DNA of 23,948 nucleotides, taken from assembly GCA_036897485.1 (NCBI GenBank), contig JAYMTF010001352.1:1-23948 (forward strand), read 5' to 3'. Shown here piece after piece: positions 1 through 11,098 of this stretch (position 1 is the first letter of the stretch; each line of letters opens with the position of its first letter). Position numbers and translations under genes: made by a program. The notes beneath the pieces were generated by a model. That model was not told the origin of the DNA. It did not search any database and worked only from the letters and a program-made list of their open reading frames with translations. Source of the DNA: Pelargonium nanum (lineage: Eukaryota; Streptophyta; Magnoliopsida; Geraniales; Geraniaceae).

Positions 1-236
1 GTCAAACCGGAGGGGAGAGTTTTCCCAGTGCCTCTGGTTTTAGTGATTATGACGTGTTGCCTATGTTTGCCTACGTGGTTTTTGGTTCAGTGAGATGGTT
101 ATGGTTTATTTCTGGTTTTGTTTCTAGTTGCTTTACTTTGCTTAGATTTAGATTTGGTTTATGTTTCGTTATGGTATGTACTGACTGCTTTAATTAATGG
201 AGTTATATTCCCCTTCAAAAAAAAAAATTTTAATTA
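1..236 (+). mobile_element. Possible 3' tail of a LINE-type non-LTR retrotransposon
   Basis: The first 220 bases are T/G-rich and have no long open frame. They end in a short phrase (taatggagttatattcccc) followed directly by an A run at about 218-228. Non-LTR retrotransposons of plants often end like this, with a 3' UTR and then poly(A). The reverse transcriptase would lie outside the window to the left, and I cannot see a target-site duplication. The call rests on the tail alone; an ordinary 3' UTR or chance A run is possible. Confidence 0.28.
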
Positions 237-1011
237 TGAATTAGTAACACATGTCACTCAATTGGAATACCAATTGAAAATTTGATAAAACATTTGTCAT
301 CAAATTAGACATATACTCCTCTTTATAATATATATATTAGATTTCAATGATTTTCGATATAAGATTATAGCACATCAACATTATCATACTTAATAACCAT
401 AAACCTGTTCTCTATATTCTAAACTGATAAAAGTAAATTAAAATATGTGAATCTTCAACCTTATTTTAGCTAAATCAAATACATGTAAACATGGGCCAAA
501 ATCTTGGCATTTTGAGTGGGACTGGGCTGAGAATCATCCTGGGTGTTGTGCACTGTGAGCCTATTGGGCTTTTATATTTGGGTCAGTATCAAGTAGTTAA
601 ATCGGCCTTGTAAATTGTAACACGTAGGCCCATAATTTTGACCTAGCACTGAATGCTCATATTGGGCCATAAAGGCCCAACATTCGGATTTTGATCAATT
701 AACTACTGTGATATCCAGCGGCTCAAAACATGCCACATGAGTAAAAGGAACGCGAAACACCGTATAGCTGTACACGCCCACAGTAGCATAACTTTGTTCT
801 GACAGGCTTACGATGAGCCACATGTGCTCCGGTACCTGTGATTACTTCACGCGCCATGCGTCGCTCTACTGTGCAGTGAAGTTTATTATAACCAAACTGT
901 TCTTTGGTCTGCACAAATTTTCGAGCGCTCGATAACAAATTCTGGAACCTTAATCCGACTCTTACATTAGTTTCCAGAAAGATCCAGAAGGAGCTGTAGA
1001 GGTTAGGAGCG
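237..1011 (+). promoter_or_regulatory. Upstream region and 5' UTR of the Rossmann-fold gene, with site II cluster
   Basis: There is no credible gene here. Bases 237-480 are plain AT-rich spacer. Between 492 and 679 there are six TGGGCC/TGGGCT motifs counting both strands: 492-497, 523-528, 565-570, 627-632 (reverse), 663-668 and 674-679 (reverse). The last two form a small palindrome. In plants TGGGCY motifs are 'site II' elements bound by TCP factors, and they are enriched in promoters of nuclear genes for mitochondrial and ribosomal proteins. I see no convincing TATA box, which fits a housekeeping promoter. The transcription start cannot be placed. Confidence 0.55.
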
Positions 1012-4000
1012 ATGAAGACAGTCGTGTCGCGGTTGATCCAATTACGATCATCGTTGTCTGGATTCTAGTAGGTTCTCTTCTCATTTCTATGGTTTTTTTT
1101 TTTTTATTTTTTTTTTATAATTTTTGTAGATGATTTTACTGTTTCAGCTTCAGTTGCTTCCTCGATTATATGTTTAGATGCTTTGTTTGATTGCTGAGAA
1201 AGTATAGGTAAATTGGCAAAAAGATGGTTCCGTATATAGGGTTGTATAGTATTTCATGGATTTTCACTGGCGGCATTTTCATGATTGCTGTTTTATTCTT
1301 CATTTCGTGACCTGTGTTCTTCCACATTTAGGTTAAGGTTGTTGGGGAAGTGAAATTCATGGGGGTGTTCTTGTTGTTGAGGTGAAAGATAGGAAATAGT
1401 TTATCTGGGGAGTGGGTTGAATAGAGACTAAATGAGTAAATGTGGTAATTCTGTTTTGTTGTTTATCTGTTTAGTTATGAAATTTTATTCATCAGCGGTA
1501 GCAAAACTTGTAGATTGGGGATTTGGGTAACAGTCATTGAACAATTTTGTATTTGATAGTTATCGTGAAGACCCAAAGACATGGATGCTTAATTTTAATC
1601 CAGCACAATTGAACATATATGATGGGGAGTTGACATCGTGTAGCCAATCTCTGGAATCTCGTTACAGTTCCTTGAATTATTTTTCTTTTATTCTGGATTC
1701 TCTAGTGATAACATTTGTTTCACAGCACATTTGTTGCATATAGGCATTGTTAAATTGAAGGGAATGGTTGGGTTTATGATTTTTGTTGCCTAATTTAAAC
1801 TATGTGCCATTTACTTATGTTCTCATTTCTATCAAACAAGTGCAATTCCGGCATCCAAGAATGGGAGATTTCTGTCTACAGATTCTAACAAGGTTGATGA
1901 ACCCTTCAAAGTTGAGGAAGCTGAGACTGTTGACATCCCTCCACCTCCGTCAGAGAAGGTATTCAATAGAGATAACTAGGTCATCATTAATTTGGCCATT
2001 AATTTGTAGGATATTGTAGCTTTGTTCATATACCACACATGCTTACATATTATCTATGTTGATTTAGTTACTTGTTCTGGGTGGAAATGGATTTGTGGGT
2101 TCACATGTATGCAGAGAAGCTTTAGATCGTGGTCTTTCTGTTGCCAGCCTTAGCAGGTACTGTGTTCCTCTATGTTGATCATTTCTGGCTTTTGGCATCT
2201 GATGATCATAATGTGGGAATGTATTTATTTTTGCCCTTTATACAACTACAGATGTCTTCAACAGAATGAAAGTCATTCTTCTGAGGGTTTATGTTGATTT
2301 TCAAAATTATGTTACAGCTTGTGTGACAAATGGGTCAGGATTAAATAAAGGGAAAAATAAATAGATGTAAATAAAAGAAAGATTGTGAAAAGAAAACTGG
2401 ATTTCCTTCTCATGTTTGGATGTGCAAGTAGAAGACCTATGAAACTGAGCTTTTTTATGTACGTTTGATAAATATACTATTTTGAATGTAAATTTTAAAT
2501 TATGTTTTGAGGTCAATGTTAGATTTTATTTTCTTTGTTGCACAAAATCCTCTCTCCTTTCTCCCCACCTTTAGAAGGAAGCAAAAATTTTGGGACTTAA
2601 GAGTAGAATTACCCTTCTCTACTTTTCTATTCATGTTTGCCAATGTTTTGGCTTTCCAAGGAATGCATTGACCCTGTGATTTAGTATATGAAGTCCTGGA
2701 CTTCTTATTGAGTTGTATTTATTATCTCTTTGTAAATATAGTAGTTAAAAAAAGCATATTTCATTATCATTATAGAGATTCATCATTCATGTCTCTATGA
2801 TAATAATGTGAGTTTCAGCACATTTCATTATCTTCTTTTTTTTTTTTATAACTTTTTTTATGTTCGATATATTATCTCATTCTTGTTATTTGAGAAGTGG
2901 GTGCTTCTTCTTTCAGGTCTGGTAGGTCATCTTTACATGATTCCTGGGCTAACAAGATGATGTGGTATCAAGGTTTGCTGTCTAGAAGATGTCTCTTTAT
3001 GTGATCCTTTTCTTAGATCTGTTAGATGTAATGCTGCAGTTTAACTTTGTCTAATTGGCAGGAGATCTTCTTTCCCCTGATTCATTGAAGGAAGCCATGA
3101 CTGGCGCCACATTTGTTGTACGTAATCCTTGGCCTTTAATGCATGTATAACAATATGTGTTTATGTGGAGATTTCTTGTCCTTTGAAGACCCTCAAAAGG
3201 CCAACCAGCAACACACACATATGTGTTTAGAGGCACATCAGCACTGTGCCATTATTATTGTGGGTTAGGCGACTAGACTCAGATGTGGGATCTAACAGGG
3301 GGTGATTTTGACACTGAGTACTGTAGCTCGACCATGAGTTGGGTCCCATATCTGAGTGTGCTACTCAGATCAGGGTACATGAACCAAACTGCTGAATCAA
3401 AGAAGATAGGATGTAATTTTCATTTGGGTTTCATAATACCTCTAGTAGTTTCTTAACCCTTTGATGGATAATATTATGTTACCTCAATTGCTTAAAGAGC
3501 GCCTCTTGCAAAAACATTTTTCAGAAAAGTTGATCTTTGTTGGACAATTGAATGAGGAAAGGTAGTTGTCTTGAGCCCTATATAACTTTATTTGAATGTC
3601 CGAGGGTGAGCCCCAACTGTGAGTTGAATCCCATAATAATAATTCTACTTATAGAATCACTCTAATCTCGTAAGAAGTTTGATAGGAGTGCCAAACTAGA
3701 GTTATTTTTCTTGTATCCCTTAATTTTGGATTTAGTTATCACATATGTTGTTTTGATAAATTGTCGATATCTGTTTTTCTTTTTCTATTTCTTTTGAAGT
3801 ATGTCCTAATGTAATTTCAATTTTTTTAGATCTCCTGTGTTGGCGGTTTTGGCTCTAACTCCCAGATGTACAAGATCAATGGGACTGCGAATATCAATGC
3901 AATTAGAGCTGCTGCTGAGCAAGGTACTGATTTGTGTTATCTGGAGGCTTGATTTGATCCCTCCCTCTTTCCTTATCTTTTGTGGGGTGTCAATTACTAT

Positions 4001-7000
4001 ATCGTCAGAGAAATGATGTGGGCTAATTAGATAAAGGAAAACCACCAAAAGAACTTAAAAGGACTAAATAAAGTAAGACCCGTTAACTTTCTTGAGAAGT
4101 CCTAGTTTTTCATGGCTGATTAGATTCATAGTTATTTCAAATTTTCCAAACATGGAGCCTATATGTTGAGAGCGACCCCATGTTCCGGTACATTATCGCA
4201 CTGCTTATTACATTCTGTGATGTTCTTTCGAAATGCCCTTCCATTTTGTAAGAGGTTTATTGTTAACAAAGTCTACATTAGATCAAGGTACTAAAGCATC
4301 TTTGCATTTCATTCAAACTGCCAATAGTATATTGAGTTTGGCATTTTATTTGTTGTTCAACTGTTCCAACCTGGTTTTATACAGAATTGCTTGTCTTCAT
4401 TGCAGCATGGTTTTCTAGCTGATTTCAGTTTAATTTATTTATTTAAAGAAAGCTGTATTTTATACAACTGTTCATGTAATCTACCTGTTCAATTTTGCGA
4501 GCGTTTCCTTCAAGTTTGTGCTTGGGTGTCTTTTTTACGTACACTTATTTGGAATAATGAGCTTGTTCATGTTTTCCTAAACACATTTTCCCTGTATATA
4601 CCTTGATTTGTTTACCGATTTCAGTCAAATTGAATAGTAATGATGTTTTTCCGTGTATATTGGTTCCAGGCCCTTATTTATAATCAAGAAGATATCCACA
4701 GTCATGAATGGCATATTTTGCTGCTTACAGTATTGTCAACTCTTAAATTGTTCACTGATCATTGTTTAGTTATGGCAACTTAGGATTTAGATTTCTTGAA
4801 ATGCAGGCGTGAGAAGATTCGTTTATATATCTGCTGCTGATTTTGGCTTGGCGAATTACTTGCTGCAAGGATACTATGAGGGCAAGGTAATATATCGAAC
4901 TATATGTTAACAAATTATAGTCTACATTAACAATTAAATGTTGGTGTTATGGATTGATAACGGAACCTAAGGGAACTGACTCGAGATAAGTTTTTTGGGG
5001 GTATGTTCTTATAAAACTCAAGTCATCCTATAAAAAGTATGAACTTTCTTAGAAAAGCTTATTCAACATTGTAATTGTGTCATGCTGTCATATTTGAAAT
5101 CATAAGAATTTGAAGTGTAAAATGTAATAATATGCCGTGTGTTAGAACACTACTTAAGTTCTCTTTAAAAAAAGAAAGAAAGAAAAAAAACTGGGGAGAT
5201 GGACCTTGCACGTTGATTTATGGATTTTATGTGGTTTGAAACTTCCTATTCTGTTTTGTGGTTTAGCACGACTAGTAACTATTATTTTCAACACCAGAAT
5301 CCATGATATTTTAATCTATTTGATAATTAATATGATCATCAATCTGATTAATGATTATCATCGGCCAATTAGTGTTCTATGCAAAGTCAGTTATTATTAC
5401 AATTATAATTGTATACATATTGAAGTTAATGGTTAGATTCTACTTCCTTAAAATTAGTGTATTGGTTTCCTTTCTGAGAAAAATTAAGGAGAAGTTAGTG
5501 GCAGACATTTCCCCTTGTACCCCCATATGTATATGTTGTAATAAACTTAGGAAAGTTTTGGGACAAAAATTGAAGAGAAACATGACACTCATTTTGGGAC
5601 GGAGGGGGGTAATTGTTATTTGAATAAATTCCATGTCTATTATTTCCGTGGTGTAACTTCTTGAAAATTCATTACTAGTCAAGTTGATGTTAAAAATGCC
5701 CTTTTCCTTTTAATGTGGCTGATGTATTGTTTCGTCAATTTTATTTGATGTAGAGAGCTGCCGAGACTGAATTACTAACCAGATTTCCTTATGGAGGTGA
5801 GCTTTCTTGTTGTCTTATCTAAATCCAAAATCTTCTAAGTGGCCGTTTTTTTATACTTATTTTAAAGTAAATTCTTAGGAAATTAGGAAATGTTGGGTAT
5901 TTTCACTTTCTAATACATAAGTGTTCGCTTATTTTTTTTGGAAAGGGCATATTTGGAATTAACAAAATTCTCTTTCCTCAAATGAATTGAAATATTAAAA
6001 AATATGAAATTTTCAATTCTTGACAATTCAAGTACTAGCATTTCAATTACTTTTTACCAAAAATCAGACATACGATCCCTAAATGTTAATGGTAAGCTGA
6101 GGAAACTTTGATAGGGACGGGAAAAATGAATAATTCATGCATCTTGATACAGGGAACTTCGCTTTCATACAACCATATATTTTGAATTCTCTCTTTATTT
6201 CAGCGTTCTTTATGAATATTACAGATCTAAATTCTGGATTATGTTAGTGAACAAAGATCGAAATGATTTTGTGGTTTACCAGCGGAGATTATGTACAAGA
6301 TGTTGCTTATACAATATTTACTATTACTAATATGTTGTGAAGAACCTGATGGCATTCTATCTGCCCTTTTCCAGGTGTAATCTTGAGGCCAGGCTTTATT
6401 CATGGGACCCGTACCGTTGGTAGTGTGAAGTTACCTCTGAGCATTATTGGCTCTCCGATGGAAATGGTACACCTCTTCCGTGCTTACTTTACCTAAGTTA
6501 TTTGTTCTTGGCAACATGCCTGTTTCACTTTTTTATGGAACCAAAAGAGAAACCAATATTTTAGTTCATCTTCTGAGATTCCTAGATATTGCCCTAGTTT
6601 CAGCTAGCAGTCATGCTTTAGGTGCATGTTTGCAGATATTCTAGAATATCTTACTTGAGGCAGAAGCGTCCCCTCCACAAATTTAGATAGGGGGCACCAA
6701 CACAATACTAATTGGTGGTGTTTACATTTAAGGAGTACTAATATACCTTATTTGACAGTGTTGTTATGCAGAACCTGGTTGTTTTGGTTAATGAATTGGA
6801 AAAATTATTGTGTAACTTGAATATTATTTTGGAATTTGTACAGATTCTTCAACGTGCGAAACCATTAAACCAACTGCCACTGGTTGGACCACTGTTTACT
6901 CCTCCCGTGAATGTTACTGCAGTGGCGAAGGTTGCTGTTAGAGCAGCCACTGATCCTGTTTTCCCTCCTGGTATCGTGGATGTCTATGGAATACAACGTT

Positions 7001-7023
7001 TTAGCCAGCAGAAATCAAGATAG
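1012..7023 (+). CDS. NAD(P)-binding Rossmann-fold protein (At5g15910-like), ten exons
   Basis: Exons read by eye: 1012-1067, 1841-1958, 2068-2156, 2917-2972, 3062-3117, 3830-3923, 4807-4886, 5754-5796, 6375-6466, 6844-7023. All joins are GT-AG and keep one frame, giving 287 residues. Residues 1-35 are rich in Arg and Ser with almost no acid, like a mitochondrial presequence. GGNGFVG at 63-69 is the dinucleotide-binding glycine motif after a beta strand (LLVL). SCVGGFGSN follows, then YISAADFG, and a YxxxK (Y179 to K183) of the short-chain dehydrogenase type. The C-terminal part (NQLPLVGPLFTPPVNV, then VFPPGIVDVYGIQRF) closely matches the Arabidopsis protein as I recall it. It belongs to the atypical SDR/NDUFA9-like superfamily. 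Substrate and reaction are not known to me. The start ATG is the first in frame and gives the usual length (Arabidopsis about 270). Confidence 0.9.
5520..5611. repeat. Stowaway-like MITE end in intron 7 of the Rossmann gene
   Basis: TTTTGGGACGGAGGGGG at 5593-5609, read on the minus strand, is close to the CTCCCTCCGTCCC terminal repeat of Stowaway (Tc1/mariner-type) MITEs. It is followed by TA, the expected target duplication. At the other side only TACCCCC (5518-5524) is a possible mate, so the opposite terminal repeat is missing or degraded. Extent is uncertain. Confidence 0.3.
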
Positions 7024-7123
7024 ATACTGTTAAAATTCGTTTATTTCTCTTCAAACTATATAGAGATGTTTACACATCAGGCTGTTGATAATTTCCCTGG
7101 TTGAGGAAGACCCTTCAAGTTGA

Positions 7124-7181
7124 AATAAATAGTTTTTGTGCTTCCATGAATTTTTGTTTAGTTGATTTCTTGTTCAATAAA
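7124..7181 (+). promoter_or_regulatory. Polyadenylation signals of the Rossmann-fold gene
   Basis: Two AATAAA hexamers lie at 7124-7129 and 7176-7181, 100-160 bases after the stop codon. This is the usual distance for a plant 3' UTR. Cleavage probably follows one of them, and T-rich sequence surrounds both. Confidence 0.55.
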
Positions 7182-8035
7182 ATGTGTATATATGCATAAT
7201 GGTTGATGAGGTCCCATAGCGACTTACACAACACTTTTCAAAGTCCCCATCTCGCTAGGTCACGTCTAAGGCTCCACGCTTCGCCGGGCCATCACAATGA
7301 CGTTGCACTTCAGTTGGAAATTAAGATGTTAGTCAAAACGATAGAGATTTTCTAGGGATACCACTCATTCCCTAATGTTTGGAGGGCTTTGAATCTCATA
7401 TGTAGCTCATGGTTGGAGCACTCAAAAGGTCAGAAACTCCAACACATGAAGTGTACCTACAACATCAACCAACATACGATGACACATGACGGAAATGGTT
7501 GCAAATATAAATACCATTGCTTGGTAAGAGGAAGAGATCTCACAATTTATAGAGAATTTTTTTCTTCTCTAAAGTCTGACTCCAGACTTTCAAACTTATA
7601 GCATTTGGAAGACAACTACCCTAACATTTGGTCATGACGACAAATACATTTAAGTGTGTTTGATTGACCGAGTCAAAACAGACGCATCACATACATAACT
7701 AATTATTAGAAAAGAAAAAAATAACTCTTTTGAGAAAGAATAAACAAGTCACTCATTTTGATTATCTCAATAAAAATGATCTTCAAAATTTTTTTTTCCT
7801 TAATTTTTGTAACAAAGGTCTTATTTTACGTCATAAATTAGTTTAAAGAAATATTTAGTGTGTGTGTGAAAAAAATAAAAATCCAGCGTTGGATCAATTC
7901 CAAAAGGCCCCAACCCCAAATGAAATCCAATAAAAAGATGATGTACGGAACCTCCGAGTTGCTACTAGGAATCAAATAATCAGCAGCAAGGCAAGGCAAG
8001 GAACTGAAACTCCGGACAAAGCAGGAAAGGAGAGA
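7182..8035. other. Intergenic region between the Rossmann gene and TAF10
   Basis: No gene is supported. Bases 7205-7320 are clearly richer in G+C than their surroundings and read like degenerate transposon or spacer sequence I cannot name. A TATAAATA lies near 7506-7513 but no gene starts after it. Bases 7600-7860 are AT-rich. The last 60 bases hold a purine-rich leader with a small GGCAA tandem (about 7988-8003) directly before the TAF10 start, probably its 5' UTR. An open frame on the minus strand across 7838-8335 is the antisense of TAF10 exon 1 and is not a gene. Confidence 0.5.
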
Positions 8036-11000
8036 ATGAACCACAACCAGAACCAGCAGCAGCAATCCAATTCCAATTCCAATTCCAACGAAGCTAGACA
8101 CGACGACGATGCTGCCCTCTCCGATTTCCTCGCTTCCTTGATGGACTACACGCCCACCGTAATTTCCTTTCTTTTTCCCCAGAAAATCAAACCTATACGT
8201 ACACATATTTACATGTTCAAATTCTGTATGTATGTATCTGTGTTTCAGATACCTGACGAGTTGGTTGAGCATTACTTGGGTAAGAGCGGCTTTCAGTGTC
8301 CCGATGTTCGATTGTAGGTACTTTTTGCCTCTCATTTTTTTCTTTTTCTATTCAAGATTCGACTATCTATGCCTTTTACGCTCCTTCACAATTCAAAGGA
8401 AGCCTCAATCGAATTGAACAATTCTTTAATTAGGTTTAGTTGGTGGCAAATGGCATATGTCAGTGAAAACCTGTTTTAGGGTTTCTGTGGGTTGTTTTTA
8501 GTTCGGATTATGCTTTTATTTTCTTGAATTTTTTTCATATGGTCTTATTGTTTGATTTAGGGCTACAATACTTGTGAAGTCTGTATTGTCAGTTAGGAGC
8601 TTCAAGACTGAAATCAGGGTTACATTTATATGCTGATTCATGGTAGTTTGTATTGTAATGGAAAGAAAAGATTGTCCGTACATAACCTAGGACTTTATAG
8701 GTCCTCCTTTGTATTTACTTCAACAGTATTTTACATGAATAGACGACCAGATGAGGTTAAATACTGAGTTAGAATTCTTGGAGAATTGTGGCTAGTTTGG
8801 GGTTGAGTTGATTACGAGTAGGGCACATTTCATGGAAAGTAAGCATTGCCAGAAATAGCAATTCTCACTACCTTTGATTTGATTTTCTGAAGGGAACATT
8901 GTGAAGGATATAGCTAAATATCGGAGAAGTTGGTTTGGGATCTGTTCGAGTGTTTAGTTGCATTTTTTCTTTTGTGACTACAAGTATGGCTATGTCAGAG
9001 AATACATTGGAATTGGACTATTTTCATTGCTCTCCTCACTATTCACTTCAGAGTAGCAAAATAGCCAAACATAATATCAGATTTCAACTTTGTTTCTATC
9101 CAAAACCTTACCCTACCAGCAAACTGTATATCCAAAGTACCATCTATATTGAGCAAGGCACCTTTAAGTTTCAGAAATTTGAAGACCTCTATGCATCAGC
9201 GTGGGCTTGGCAAGTGAACCAGGATATGGAGATCAGCAGTTTGAATTCAAAACATTTTGTTAATTCCTTTATAAGCTATCCTTAGAGAACGTTACTTGAT
9301 ATGCTTAGTACATTTAAAATAATATGGATTTTCTGTACAACTTAGGCACCACACCACAGTGATTTATTGGTTAGACGTTTTTGAAACTTCGGAAGCAGAA
9401 AAGTATATCACTCTTGTACGTATTCCTCTTTCAAATTCCAGATTGTATTCAAAATAATCAACATGTCTTTTCTCTGCCTTTTGTTTTCCGATTCATCTAT
9501 GCTTTTTGGAAATTTGATTCCTGAGTTCAAGTAGCAAGTTTACAGGGATTCTTTCTTGGTTTTATGTTTTCATCATGTATTAATGACTATATAATTTAAT
9601 TTTCTTGTTCAACAGTGTCTAGATGCATGCAAATTAGTTACCAAGCTGCAATATTCTTTTTCAGCCTGCTCTTTTCTTATACCCTTATCTTCATTTGGGT
9701 GTATATTTCTTTCAATATCATTTCACTAAATTTTGTATGAACTTAAGGATTCATATTTATATAGAACTGATATAATATTTTGATTTGTTATATCATGATC
9801 TTTGGTCATTCTGTAATATATTGTTGATTAGTGGCAGTGTGTAAGAAATTGTCAATTTATAATCAATATGAATTTGCCATCCTTTGGACAAATTTGTGAA
9901 ACTCAATATGTTTGTCATTTTTATCTTGTCAGATTGATCTGATTCTCTCTCTGATGCAGAATTAGGTTGGTAGCTGTTGCCACACAAAAGTTTGTTGCAG
10001 AGGTTGCGAGTGATGCTCTTCTGTATGCCTCTTGCGCCCTTAAATATCTCTCTTTTTATTATTTTCATGTAATCAAAGTTTTTATACTATTTAAGAGTAT
10101 TTGCTTGTATCCTGAATTTAAATTATAAGGAAATATCTAAGGGTGGAGTAGGATATGGTGATGCCTGCTATTGAATTGTAATTATTGTAAATTTTTACTC
10201 AAAACACCTGTGAGTGCTAGTCGTCTATATTATTTCCAGCACTAATGAAAGACCCAATAAATGCATTGAACTTTATTTGATGTAATATTATGCTGCAAGT
10301 AGAACCTATCACACATATTCAGGAGCCACACAACATTTAAATGTGTGTTTGTTCTGGGTCATTTAGATCAAAGTATTATTATTAACCAGGTCCAAACTTT
10401 CTTCATACAAGGATCACCAATAGAATTATTGTATAGATAATATTTCAACATACACTGTTTAGTAGTTGCATCTTTTATTTGCGTCTTTCCAAGTTCTCAA
10501 TGCTGCTATGCTTTCTAATGCAGACAATGCAAGGCAAGGCAGTCTTCAATTGTCAAAGACAAAAGGGATAAGCAGCAAAAGGTGTGGCTATTTAATTTAT
10601 GTTTACATTTTCTTATTGTTTTCAGCATGTCTAAATTTTTTATTGGGAACAGGAGAAACGCCTCATCTTGACAATGGAGGACCTCTCAAAGGCATTGCAT
10701 GAGGTAAAAGTTTTTATTGTACTCTAGGCTGTAGGGTTAGGTTTCCTCTCTAGCCTTTCTCTAGTTGGATTATTTTTATCTTATGAACTTGAGATGCATA
10801 ATATGCGTCTCATTTTGTATCGTCCATTGGTAGATTGTGTTTTTTTTTTTCTCTCTTCACGATGATGCATAATATGTTCTACTGGTGAGATACAATTGGT
10901 TGGTGGTCATCATATATGTAGTACTTATACTTGGGAAGAAACTGAACTTAATTTCTTGTTCTTGAAATGTTACTTCTTATAGATCAAGCTGATTCCTTTA

Positions 11001-11098
11001 TTATCTTAAAATGACAGCATGGTGTCAATGTGAAGCACCAAGAGTACTTTGCAGATAGCCCGTCGACCGGGATTGATCCTGCTTCAAGAGATGAATAA
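8036..11098 (+). CDS. TAF10: Transcription initiation factor TFIID subunit 10 (TAF10), six exons
   Basis: Exons: 8036-8158, 8249-8313, 9960-10022, 10524-10581, 10653-10703, 11018-11098; all GT-AG, one frame, 146 residues. TAF10 is a histone-fold subunit shared by TFIID and the SAGA coactivator and acts in the nucleus at RNA polymerase II promoters. Residues 1-24 are a low-complexity N/Q/S leader. The conserved core starts at 26 (ALSDFLASLMDYTPT) and continues through IPDELVEHYL, GFQCPDVRLIRLVAVATQKF and VASDAL (to 83). A lysine-rich link (95-106) follows, then LILTMEDLSKALHEHGVNV (107-125) and the tail YFADSPSTGIDPASRDE. These are the family's signature blocks in order, and Arabidopsis TAF10 is only slightly shorter. 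Intron 2 (8314-9959, 1.65 kb) is by far the longest and holds no recognisable insert; the open frame at 8935-9285 in it has no family resemblance. Confidence 0.96.
8066..8090 (+). repeat. Coding hexanucleotide repeat (TCCAAT) in TAF10 exon 1
   Basis: Four near-perfect TCCAAT units encode the alternating S-N tract (residues 11-18) in the disordered leader of TAF10. A CAG/CAA run for glutamine lies just before it. In-frame length change here would alter only the leader. Confidence 0.75.

Noticed and set aside
723-938. 71-codon minus-strand frame upstream of the Rossmann gene
   Set aside because: No recognisable protein features; it sits in the promoter/5' UTR of the plus-strand gene.
7838-8335. 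165-codon open frame on the minus strand
   Set aside because: It is the antisense of TAF10 exons 1-2 and their introns, with no family resemblance; TAF10 on the plus strand explains the sequence fully.
8935-9285. 116-codon open frame in TAF10 intron 2
   Set aside because: It opens with ordinary intron sequence and resembles no family I know; the intron has matching GT-AG ends and TAF10 is complete without it.
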